Assembly (NCBI GenBank): GCA_004352715.1
Contig: SCFE01000017.1
Span: 803,791 to 867,790 of the forward strand
Direction: 5' to 3'
DNA length: 64,000 nt
DNA from: Hofstenia miamia
Taxonomy: Eukaryota > Xenacoelomorpha > Acoela
Shown: in pieces, positions 33,761-42,843 of the stretch
Layout: each line of letters begins with the position of its first letter
How positions within the stretch are numbered: the first letter of the stretch is position 1
Program-made: the position numbers and the translations under genes
The notes under the pieces: model-generated
Seen by the model: only the letters and a program-made list of their open reading frames with translations
The model's database searches: none
What the model was told of the DNA's origin: nothing

Positions 33761-33917
33761 ACTAAATTAATGTGTGATGTGGTATTTTCCAATGTCATGT
33801 ATGTTAATAAAAACAAAACAAGTATGTAAACTAAACAATGTAAACTAAATTAATGTGTGATGTGATACTTCCAATGTCATATATGTTAATAAAAAAACAA
33901 GTATGTAAACTAATTTA
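33748..33917 (+). repeat. Tandem repeat, about two 83-bp units
   Basis: CTAAACAATGTAAACTAAAT recurs 83 bp apart (33748 and 33831) with the intervening sequence largely conserved. It lies between the end of integrase and the ORF3 remnant, where most of ORF3 is missing. Confidence 0.75.
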
Positions 33918-34430
33918 GGCCATGTAAATAAGCAAGTAAATAAATTGGTTACATTTTAAACAATAGACTGCAACTAAATTTTGTATTTATTGACATGTGT
34001 TGTCTGTGAAATTTATTTATTACCACTTAATATTAAAAAATTATTTTATTTTTTAAAAAATACTTATTAATTATGTAATTCCAAAAATGTAAATGAATAA
34101 AAAAATTGGTTACATTTTAGACATTTCTAATTTTATTGAATTTTGAAAATTGCTTTATCTCTATGTGTATTGATAAATGACTACATTTAAATAATAGACT
34201 ACAAACAATGCTAACAAAGCATCCCAATGACGTCAGATATACACCCATTGCCAAAATACACAGCCCAGCAGAGGCTAAAGGTCCTCTCTTGACCAATCAG
34301 AAAAAAGTGTAACAAAATATGGCCCACCTCTCAACCAATAAGAAAAAATTGTACCAAAATACACTCAGATTTATACTACTTTTGCTGTTCATTGAATATA
34401 CAACAAGGATGGGCTAATTGTGAGAGGTCT
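33918..34430. other. Non-coding part of composite element
   Basis: AT-rich, with no recognisable coding. It occupies the place where the N-terminal and middle parts of ORF3 stand in element 2. Confidence 0.5.
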
Positions 34431-34775
34431 TCATTCACTTCTACCCTAACACCATCATCAATGCAAGCAATGCCCACACTTCCAACATGGACATGTTAAT
34501 GACACTCATGATAGCACTGAAGGGGCTCTGCCTCTACAAGAGTTTCTCCAACACTTTGCATCAAAACTGTCCCATGAGCTCAAGGCTTCCTGCTTTACAT
34601 TTCTTTCAACTATGAGATGAGGTGGTAACACAAAGAGAAGTCTTAATGCAATTAACCAGAACCCCACAGTATGCTGAGGTACAGAGCTGGGAGGGCCTCC
34701 TAGCAATTGATATGGTCAAAGCCACCCAGAAAGTAGTGTCCAGGCCACCCTTACAACTGTTGCCACAGAATTAAA
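34431..34775 (+). pseudogene. ORF3 C-terminal remnant (composite element)
   Basis: Frame-shifted text VNDTHDSTEGALPLQEFLQH is followed by TQREVLMQLTRTPQYAEVQS and ends ..PPLQLLPQN-stop just before the polypurine tract. It aligns, by nucleotides and residues, with the ORF3 end at 61310-61626 (DDPHDWIE..., TTEREAVLKMTKQLEFEKTN...). This ties ORF3 to the LTR family whose LTR follows at 34791. The ND/DDPH segment is a candidate for the D-x-x-H block of an SGNH-like hydrolase. Confidence 0.5.
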
Positions 34776-34777
34776 TT

Positions 34778-34790
34778 GAGCAAGGGGGTG
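34778..34790 (+). promoter_or_regulatory. Polypurine tract
   Basis: GAGCAAGGGGGTG immediately precedes the LTR start, as expected for the plus-strand primer. The same GAGCAAGGGGG motif precedes the LTRs of elements 1 and 3 on the minus strand. Confidence 0.75.
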
Positions 34791-35710
34791 TGTAGAGTCA
34801 CTCAGGGACCTTTGCAATTTTTATTTATTTTCAACTTAATTTCTACTTTTAAATTCATATTAATTACGTCACCTTGATGTCAGCTCCTTTATTTTTGAGC
34901 TTAGTTTACAATGCTAGTTTAATGTCCCCTCAATTTGGTGCTACATGATTTATTGCTCAACTGAATTTGCAAGGGAAACATGATTGTAAGATTTTTAAGT
35001 TGTAAACAAAGGCAGGTAATTATTTTGAAACAATGTATAAATAAAAGCAATATTGTAGCAAAGCACAATAGAGTTTATCTTACCTAAACCATGTTCAACT
35101 CTCTTCCACCATTATATTTTTATTTACTCAGTTTATTTAATTATAATGATTGTGTAAGTCTATGGTGACAATTTGGGAGTTACTCCAACTGTGGACTGAT
35201 TCAACAAGTAGCTTTCAGGCAGTTAGCAGCCCAAATTTTGGACTGAGTTAGGTTATGGTTACACATAGATATAATAAAACCTTTGTTTGATTTCAACATG
35301 CACCCATAACATTATTATACTGTGATTATATTATTCCATTGGTTAAAGTGAATGCACAGCAATTATGTGCAATTAATTAGTGAGACAAGAAATAGGAACC
35401 AGATTGTGACTGTTGTATTTGTATTGAGCTAGATAATAAATTATGAGACCAATAGGATAGCACTGCACACTCAAGTCACAAACTGCCTTCTCTTCAGGTA
35501 GCACTTTGGCTGGAAGCCATATGAATTTCTCATCCTGGATGTTTTCTCTCTAAACAGTTACTAGTTACATGGATGAATTACCAATGTTTGTTATATCAAT
35601 TGTTTTATTGTTAAAATGATGGCTGCTCTATTATGACACTTTTGCAACATTCTACTGTGACAATTAGTTCCTTAGTGCTGCTGGTATAGTCCCCAGCCAC
35701 CAATTCTACA
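34791..35710 (+). repeat. Long-family LTR (920 bp), internal to composite element
   Basis: It starts TGTAGAGTCACTCAGG and ends CAATTCTACA, followed by a tRNA-Trp-type primer site at 35711-35728. It is the same family as the LTRs at 36628-38786 and 50162-50897: TTGCTCAA.TGAATTTGCAAG and TGTAAAC.AAGGCAGGTAA are shared. Confidence 0.8.
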
Positions 35711-36071
35711 TGGTGACCCTGACGTGATCCTGAATGGGTGTCAAGTCATGAAGAATTTCCTTGTGATCTGCTGTCCAATTTGTCTGGAAGGAAAGGCAAT
35801 GCTGCAGTGCCAAAAGGATTTGTTATTTGTTGTTCTCAGTCATTGCTGAACACAATTGGTGTATGGGATGCATTATACAGAACATGGGCCTGGTTTTGAA
35901 GGTCAAATCCAATGCCTCTCTGCAAAATGAACCCCATTGAAAGTGAGTTAGCCACTCCTACTCCTTAGTTTTGCATGTTTGAGCAAAGAGCTGTCAAATG
36001 GATACATTTGGGTCAGATCCTCATCAATTGGGTACACAATGAAAAATTGTGGAGTCTGGCCTGGGGCAGAG

Positions 36072-36337
36072 TGTAACATCAGTCAGTAGTTGTTGTTATT
36101 TATCAGCCAGACCATGTGCTCTTTGTGTTGACTAGTTGTTTTCATGTTTGTAAATATTGTAAATATGCATTGTATATAAGACAACCAAACAGTTGTAAAT
36201 AGAGAAATAGTTTAACTGTGTTCTCTTGTTCACTAGAATCACTGTTGCTCTAGTATATGTTTACCTCAGCAACCTTCTGCTTTGACACTAATTCCTCTGG
36301 CAAAGTTTTCTCTAGATTCAAACCCAATGATTCTACA
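36072..36337 (+). repeat. Outer 3' LTR of composite element
   Basis: Matches 28413-28677 closely, starts TGTAACATC and ends GATTCTACA. It is preceded by a purine-rich CTGGGGCAGAG and followed by ATAA. Confidence 0.88.
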
Positions 36338-36341
36338 ATAA

Positions 36342-36627
36342 TGTGGCATTGGTATGAAATCAGCTAACAATTCTACTATCCTAGCTTATTGAGGGTTTCA
36401 TGTTAATACATGGATTTATGGATTTTGCAAAATAATTAACTCCTCCTGCAAATATACCCTATCCTAATAAAAGTTAAAAGTAAACAGGAGATTCTGTAAG
36501 GGAAAAGTGGTCACACTTGGCTGACCTGATACAGATAACCTTTAGGAAAGAGTCATGTAAGTCTAGAGCCCTAATTAAGATAAAGAATTAAGAAGCCCTA
36601 AATCTTGGGTGCAAGTAGTGAACTTAA
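36342..36627. other. Unique spacer between two LTR elements
   Basis: About 286 bp between the composite element and the LTR of element 3. No features are seen. Confidence 0.5.
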
Positions 36628-37509
36628 TGTAGAATCACAGGCTGCAATAGTAATTACACTAGAAATTAATTGACTCTGCAGAAGGTTTTAAATAGCCATA
36701 CCATATCACCCCAATTCGAGTAAAAAGTATAGAGAAAACTTATTAACATAAACATTGGTAATTCATCCAAGTAATAGATTCTTTTAGGTAAAATCCAAGA
36801 TGACCAATTCACATGGCTTCCAGCCAAAGCAAAGTCTTTAAGAAAAGTAAAGTGCTCAACTTGAATGCATGGTGCTACCCTATCTGTCTCACTTATTAAT
36901 TTCTATCTCACAATCACAAATAAACATCTCATTTTCATTGTTATCTCTCAGCTCACTAAATAATAGTCTGTAATTGCCAGACATTCATGCTAGCCAACAG
37001 CATAGTCTCATCACAGTGTTATCATTTATAAGTGCATGCACATGTTGAACATTGAACAAGAGTTTTATTATTACCTTATACATAACTGTATACCTAACCT
37101 AATTGGTCCACAATTTGTGCTGGTAAGACCAGAGATGATCTCCAGGAGCTATGTGTTGCCCTGTACTTGAAAAAGCACTCACAAATTGTTGCCACACTTA
37201 AGCAATTAATTTCATATGAAAACAAAAAATAAGTAAAAGAGGAAAAAGTAAACAGTAACTGAGGCTAGACAAATTCTATTAACTGTTCTCAACATAATTT
37301 CTCAATTTATACAATTCAAGTAATTACCTGTCTTTGTTTACAAACAAAGATCACCAGATAATCATGCAACATTTTTCCCTTGCAATTTAATTTGAGCAAT
37401 AATATTATGTAGCACCAAATCAAGGGGACATGAAGTGATTTTTGTAAACTGAAATCAAAATAAGGAGGTATGTCATACTGATGTCATTAAAAATCTAAAT
37501 ATAATACTA

Positions 37510-38745
37510 GGTTGTCCCAAAAGTTCGTAAACACTTGAAAAAATTAAATTTTATGCATTTTTTAATTACTATATTTTTTGCGTTTTTATTGTTATAGTAA
37601 TATTCATTTTTTGTTCCTGGTAATGGATAAAATTGAGCCGCAAGTTTTGGTTTGCTACTGCTGGAAGCGAGGTCTTTCAACTAGAAAAGCTGCTGAAGAG
37701 ATTTGTGCTGCCAAAGGTAAAGAAACAATTGCATGTGCGGTGATCTCAAAATGGTACAAGCGTTTTGAATCTGGCGACATGAGTCTTGAAGATATGCCTT
37801 GTTCAGGTCGGCCATTAAAGCTGGATGATGGAGACTTAAAAACCGGGTTGAACCATGCTCCTTCATCAAGCACTCGAGAATTGGCTGGTGAGCTAGGAGT
37901 TGGCAAATCGACAATTCACTGACACTTGAAGCAACTTGATTTTGTTCACAAAAAGCCGTGCCAAGATCCTCACAAACTCACTGAAGCACAAGCCAACAGA
38001 CGAGTTGAAATTTGTTGTCAATTGCTCAGCAATCCATTGGACGACCATTTTTGGAAGCGTATTGTTACATCAGACGAGAAATGGGTCCATCTAGTCCAGA
38101 ACACTCAAGACAAGCAATGGGTTCAGAAATGGCAAGAGACACTGTCAATTCCAAAACAAGATCAATTCGGAAAAAAAGTCATGTTGTGAGTTTGGTGGAA
38201 CTTTGATGGAATCGTACATTTTGAGCTGGTTCCACATGGTCGTGCCATCAGTGCTGAACTTTACTGTCAGCAATTGGTGAGGGTCTATGAAAAGTTGAAA
38301 CAAAAGTATCTGGCTCTGATCAACAGAAAGCATGTTTTAATGCAGCAGGACAATGCCAAGCCACACACTGCCAGGAAGACCAAAGACATGTTTGAAGAAC
38401 TGGATGGCGTTGAGGTTCTACCACATCCAGCCTACAATCCTGATTGTGCTCCATCAGATTATGGCCTTTTCCGTTCAATGCAACACTTTTTGAAAGGCCG
38501 CCAATTCGAATCATTTGATGAAGTCGAAGAAGCATGTCAAGAATTCTTTGATTCAAAGCCAGCTGAATGGTACTTTAACCAGATTTGAAAGCTTGCAGAT
38601 CGATGGCAGAAAGTCTTGGAACATGATGGTCTTTATTTTGAGGAATAAACTTTATTGTTGCAGCTATTATTTGAGTAATAAAATTTCAATTTTTTTCAAG
38701 CATTTACCAACTTTTTTCAAGTGCTTACGAACTTTTGGGAGAACC
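37510..38745 (+). mobile_element. mariner transposon, near full length
   Basis: 1236 bp with inverted ends GGTTGTCCCAAAAGTTCGTA and, from the right, GGTTCTCCCAAAAGTTCGTA, continuing AACACTTGAAAAAA / AGCACTTGAAAAAA. TA duplications are at 37508-37509 and 38746-38747. It is inserted in the LTR of element 3 and carries one transposase reading with stops. Confidence 0.93.
37623..38648 (+). pseudogene. mariner transposase pseudogene
   Basis: Starts MDKIEPQVLVCYC and stays in one frame for about 340 codons to the terminal LEHDGLYFEE. An N-terminal helix-turn-helix region (GLSTRKAAEEIC, then GRPLKLDD) precedes the catalytic domain. The first Asp is in TSDEKW, the second in QQDNAKPH and the third in AYNPDCAPSDYGLF, the D,D34D-type arrangement. 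Three in-frame TGA codons interrupt it: after STIH (37920), after KKVML (38188) and after FNQI (38586). No frameshift is apparent, so decay is by point changes only and the insertion is fairly recent. Confidence 0.92.
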
Positions 38746-38799
38746 TAATAAATAATAATCATGAATTTTTCCTGAGTGGTTCTACACTCACCCCCTTGC

Positions 38800-39960
38800 T
38801 CAAATTAATTTTGCAGTAGTAGGTGGAGAGTGAGAGTGGGACCTGAGAATATAGCTAACACTCTCTCCCATTCTTTTACATCAACATACTGGGGTGCTTA
38901 TCAAAGTTGCATTAATACTTCTGATCAACTGCTATTTGGTGAAATGGAATTTTCTTACATAACATGAGATCAGTGAATAATAATTTCATTACAGATATGA
39001 TATTTGTGTGATACATTGATATCAGACAATAGATGGGATGGTAAAAATTATGAAAAAGTTTTCCATCTGAAAATGCAAATTCTCTATGACTTCAGGAATG
39101 CTGTCTTCATATTCATCCCTGAGAACCATTATGAATCATATTTTCTCAACTTTTGCAATTTGATAGGTGATTTCTATTTGCTCCATTATTTGCTTGTCTT
39201 GCACTTCCTTAACTCTTAAATAATAGATAACTAATAGGTTAGGAAAGCCTATATTAATGCATTTGAAACTATTGACTGTACTACCATTGTTTAAGAATTG
39301 GCAAAGATTGTAAATTGTAAAGTCCTTGTTGAAGCACATGTGGACAGTGCTTATCCAGTACAAATGACTAATCCCTTCTAACATTTTTGAGTAATAGTAA
39401 ATTATCATATTAATCTTCAGGCGTCTTTCCACATCAATGACAAAAGGTATAATGTCAATAGAGCAATCTACATTTCACTTATTGTATTTCCACCTTAGTT
39501 TTTTCTGTGTTTCTTCAGAGATGTTTCTTGGATATGGTGGACAGCTCAACATGGTGCTATCAAATATGGGTGAAGTTTATCTTCTCCTACTTTAGACATC
39601 TTCTTTCTTCTTTCTTCTGTCTTCCTTGACTGGACTGTTGAGGCAACTGTGGAAGAACTAATGGAGGTTGAGGGGGCTATCAAATTCACTCATTGGGGGG
39701 TATTTACAGTTTGTAAAACACTGAATGGGGTATGATTAAGTTGAGTCTTAAGAGTTTTACTGTAGTTTTGTGCCAGCTCTGCTCACACACATGGAAATAT
39801 GTGTCTCCCCACATAGTAGCAAGATGAGGATGGTGTTGTTGCTGTCTCCTCTCCTAATCATGGAGCTACATGTTGCCCACATAAGATAGGAGTCTCCTCA
39901 GCTCCATCATGTTGTCCTCTTTTGTTTTTGTGCGCCTCATCAAGCGGAGATAAATTTCTC
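38800..39960 (-). pseudogene. ORF3 N-terminal remnant of element 3
   Basis: Minus-strand text at 39136-39432 (KMLEGISHLYWISTVHMCFN, IYNLCQFLNNGSTVNSFKC) matches ORF3 of element 1 (MLEGLSCIYWHSTVHMFFN, IYNLCQFLNNGKTINSFKC). Upstream, near 39480-39600, MSKVGD/ETL-like text is also present in broken form. It runs to the polypurine tract, so the middle and SGNH-like parts are deleted. The function of this N-terminal part is unknown. Confidence 0.6.
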
Positions 39961-39993
39961 TCACACCTTGATGAGATTTTGGTATCATCTCTG

Positions 39994-42843
39994 CTACCCT
40001 CCATTTTCCTTCTCACTCTTTGATGGGTTGGACGAGCTGGTAATTCTCATTAGTTTTTTCCTATTGGCATCATTCCTAAACAGATTTATAAGGTTAAGGT
40101 TCCAAATTTTGGGATCATAAGGTTGATTTTCTCTAGCACGTCTTGAAGGCAATATACACTGACTATCATTACTCAGAATAATGTCACTCTGAGATTCAAA
40201 CTCAGTATCACTAAAATCATCTTCAGTGAAATCAGTTAAATTATCATAAGTCTCAAACACATCAATACCATTGTCAACCAATGTAAATTCATTATTATCA
40301 TTGATGATTATGTGCTCAATATCTTTTATGGCTCTTTTTAGCCTCTGAAATTGTATGTTTTTTCCATTATTAAGCATATATGTGCTATGATCAAGCACTT
40401 TCTCCACAATGAAGGGTCCTTGCCAATTATTGGCTAGTTTCTGTACTTGGTTGTGATCTGTGGTGACACAAGGTAGGTATGCAAAAACTTTGTGACCTTG
40501 TTTGTGAGGCTTACCATATAATTTTTGTTAAAGGTTCTCTTTTGACGTATACTTGATTGATTTGTGTTATGACAAATTGTCAGATGCACTTGCTGCATAT
40601 CTCGTATCAATTGATTTACATATCTATCAACACTGGTTTCAGAGTAATTTGGAAACATAGATAATGAAGTTAATGCTTCCCAAACATAGCTTTAAAAGGA
40701 CTTACGCCAGTTGTGGAATGCACTGCTGTATTATAAAAAAACTTGATTACACATCTCCAAGTTCTCCCTGCAGACCATGAGAAAGCTACTCAAATCAGTT
40801 TTATCAAAGTTCTGTTTATTCATTCTACCAGGCCATTAGCTTGAGAGTGGTAAGTAGTAGTGAATTTGTGAATTACTTCTAACTCATGCATTAAGGCTTT
40901 CATCAGATTATTTTCAAACTGTGGACCATGGTTAGAGATGAGTTTAGACATAGGACCATATTTCAAAGTCCACTCCTTAACTATTTTTTCAGCTATTTTT
41001 TCTGCACTTGTACTGTCCAACAGAATAATTTGAGCATATTTAGTGAAATGATCCACTATCACCAAGAGGTACTGAAAACCTTCATCATCTCAAGACAGCT
41101 GTTCTAAATCCATATGGACAATTTCATTAGGACTGGTTGCAGCACGACATTCTAACTTGGCTTTTGGTTCTGGAAAATGGCTAGCATTATCTAAGAGACA
41201 TTGCTTGCATTTATCAATGACATCTATAACAGCAGCCCTGATTCCAATGGTAACATATTGTGAATTAAAAGTTTTCTCTGTTTGGATAATTCCTAAATGC
41301 CCCTTTTCATGTACTTGTCTTACTAAATCTCTTCCAAAGTACTTTGGAATGGCAAGTCTGTTATTGTGATGACTTTTAGCATAAAGCAATCCCTTATCTG
41401 TTGTTGTTCAATTGTATCAGTTGTAATAATGAGTCGCTATCAGAGGAAGGGAGAAAAATGGATCCTTCATACATTTCATAATGTCAGATAATACTTGATC
41501 ACTTTGTTGATGCTTGATTATTTCTTCATCAGAGATTTCTTCACATATCAAAATTGGTAGAATTTCCTTCCCATTACAATCTGCATTAATCTTGGGGATT
41601 AGCTCATACTCAGTATGCAGAATAAATCTGAACTGTACTTTCTCTCCATCTGGTCTCTTTAAATCCCTTTCATAGCTGGGCAGTGCTGTCCAATAGTCAG
41701 CATTTAAGTGTAAACAGCCAGGATGATGTTTGATTGAAAAAGAGAAATCATTTAGGAATTCTATCCATCTGGCCACTATATTGGATTTATCTTTGGAGAA
41801 TTTTTTAAGCCAGGCCAAGTTGCTGTTGTCAGTATGTACAATGAATTTTCAACCTAATATAAAATAGCAAAATTTCTTCAGCAACTCCACTAAAGCAAAC
41901 ATCTAACACTTTGTGGCTCCATAGTTCCTTTCAGGATCTCTAAGTTTTCTACTGAAATATTGTACCAGACTTTTGACTCCGTTTATTTCTTGACTTAATA
42001 CACCACTAATAGCAACAGCACTGGCATCACAATCAACAATAAAGGGTTTACTATAATCAGGAGTATTTAATGAAGGAATCTTTTTGAGTTCAATTTTTAT
42101 CTTCTCCAATGCATCCTGTTTGTTCCAGGTCCATTTAAACTCATTATTCTTTTTAAGTAAATTTGAAATAGATTTGGTCTTCTCAGCTAGGTCGGGAATA
42201 AACATTCCATAATAATTTAGAAAGTCCATCAACCTCACACAACTTTTCGACTTCTAGGTGTTTCTATTTTCTCCAAAAAATGCTTAGCATTTGTTTTTAT
42301 TGAAATATTCCCATATTCTATGACTCTCCCTAAGAAGGTAACTTTCTTCTGAAACAACGAACATTTATTTCCATTAACTTTCAACCCAGCTTGTTGTAAT
42401 AATTTGAATGCACAATATAGTTTTTCTAGATGTTCTTAAAAGGTTGTACTGGCTACTAGTATATCATTGATGTATGCTGATATGCCAGCTTTGAGCATGC
42501 TTGATTTATCTTTCAGCACCTTAGTCACATAATGCTGAAAAGTGGCTGGTGCATTACTTCCACTCATACAAACCATAGGGTGTAATGAAGGCCATTTTCA
42601 GAATATTGGATGGATACATTGGCACCTGCCAGTAAGCTTTACACAAATACAGACAGGAAAAAAATTTATACTTACTCGCATCATATAAAAGATCTTCAAT
42701 TCGTGGTAGGGGGTATGTGTCCTTTACCTTAACATCAATTAATTTTCTAAAATCAATACAAAGCCTGTATTTTTCTCCCTGCTTGATAAAAATGGTTGGC
42801 GCAGCATAGGGACTATTGCTGCCTTGAATTATTCCATTTTCAA
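39994..42843 (-). pseudogene. pol pseudogene of element 3 (RT-RH-IN)
   Basis: From the upstream end: NGIIQGSNSPYAAP and CIDFRKL, then LCKAYWQVPM near 42630, and AYINDILVAS near 42455-42490 with Asn in place of the first catalytic Asp. RNase H follows (FIVDCDASAVAISGVLSQ, 41990-42050). Integrase has VHEKGHLG and CKQC (41180-41330), MVIVDHFTKYA, SNHGPQFENNL and GLVE (40820-41065). The GPF-like tail (NWQGPFIVEKVLDHSTYMLN) starts near 40430. Frame is lost several times. The final ORF (39994-40407) is acidic and ends SSSNPSKSEKENGG. Confidence 0.8.

Larger units (their letters stand above)
28413..36337 (+). mobile_element. Composite Ty3/gypsy element with outer short LTRs (copy 4)
   Basis: Direct outer LTRs of 265-266 bp are flanked by the same four bases, ATAA (28409-28412 and 36338-36341), showing one insertion event. 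Inside are gag, pol and the end of ORF3 in the plus direction. An LTR of a different, 920-bp family (34791-35710) with its own polypurine tract and primer site then precedes the right outer LTR. The interior is heavily decayed, mostly by CpG to TpG change. The structure implies recombination or template switching between two LTR families sharing the same primer site. Confidence 0.75.
36628..38786 (-). repeat. 3' LTR of element 3, split by a mariner
   Basis: On the minus strand it starts TGTAGAACCACTCAGG and ends GTGATTCTACA, preceded by GAGCAAGGGGGTGAG. Removing the mariner and one TA leaves about 921 bp, matching the 920-bp LTR at 34791. The shared motif GACTCTGCAGAAGG near its 3' end is also in the LTR of elements 1 and 2. 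Confidence 0.8.
36628..42843 (-). mobile_element. Ty3/gypsy element 3, 5'-truncated, mariner in its LTR
   Basis: Reading on the minus strand: it begins abruptly within RT at about 42843, then RNase H, integrase and tail to 39994, ORF3 remnants, polypurine tract and a 3' LTR (38786 to 36628). gag, protease and the 5' LTR are absent. At its upstream end it abuts the ORF3 of element 2 without an LTR between them. Confidence 0.75.

Noticed and set aside
30000-38700. Repeated in-frame TGA codons suggesting an alternative genetic code
   Set aside because: TGA occurs mainly at positions that are Arg in related copies, and the intact LINE and secreted ORFs use no internal TGA; CpG decay explains it better.
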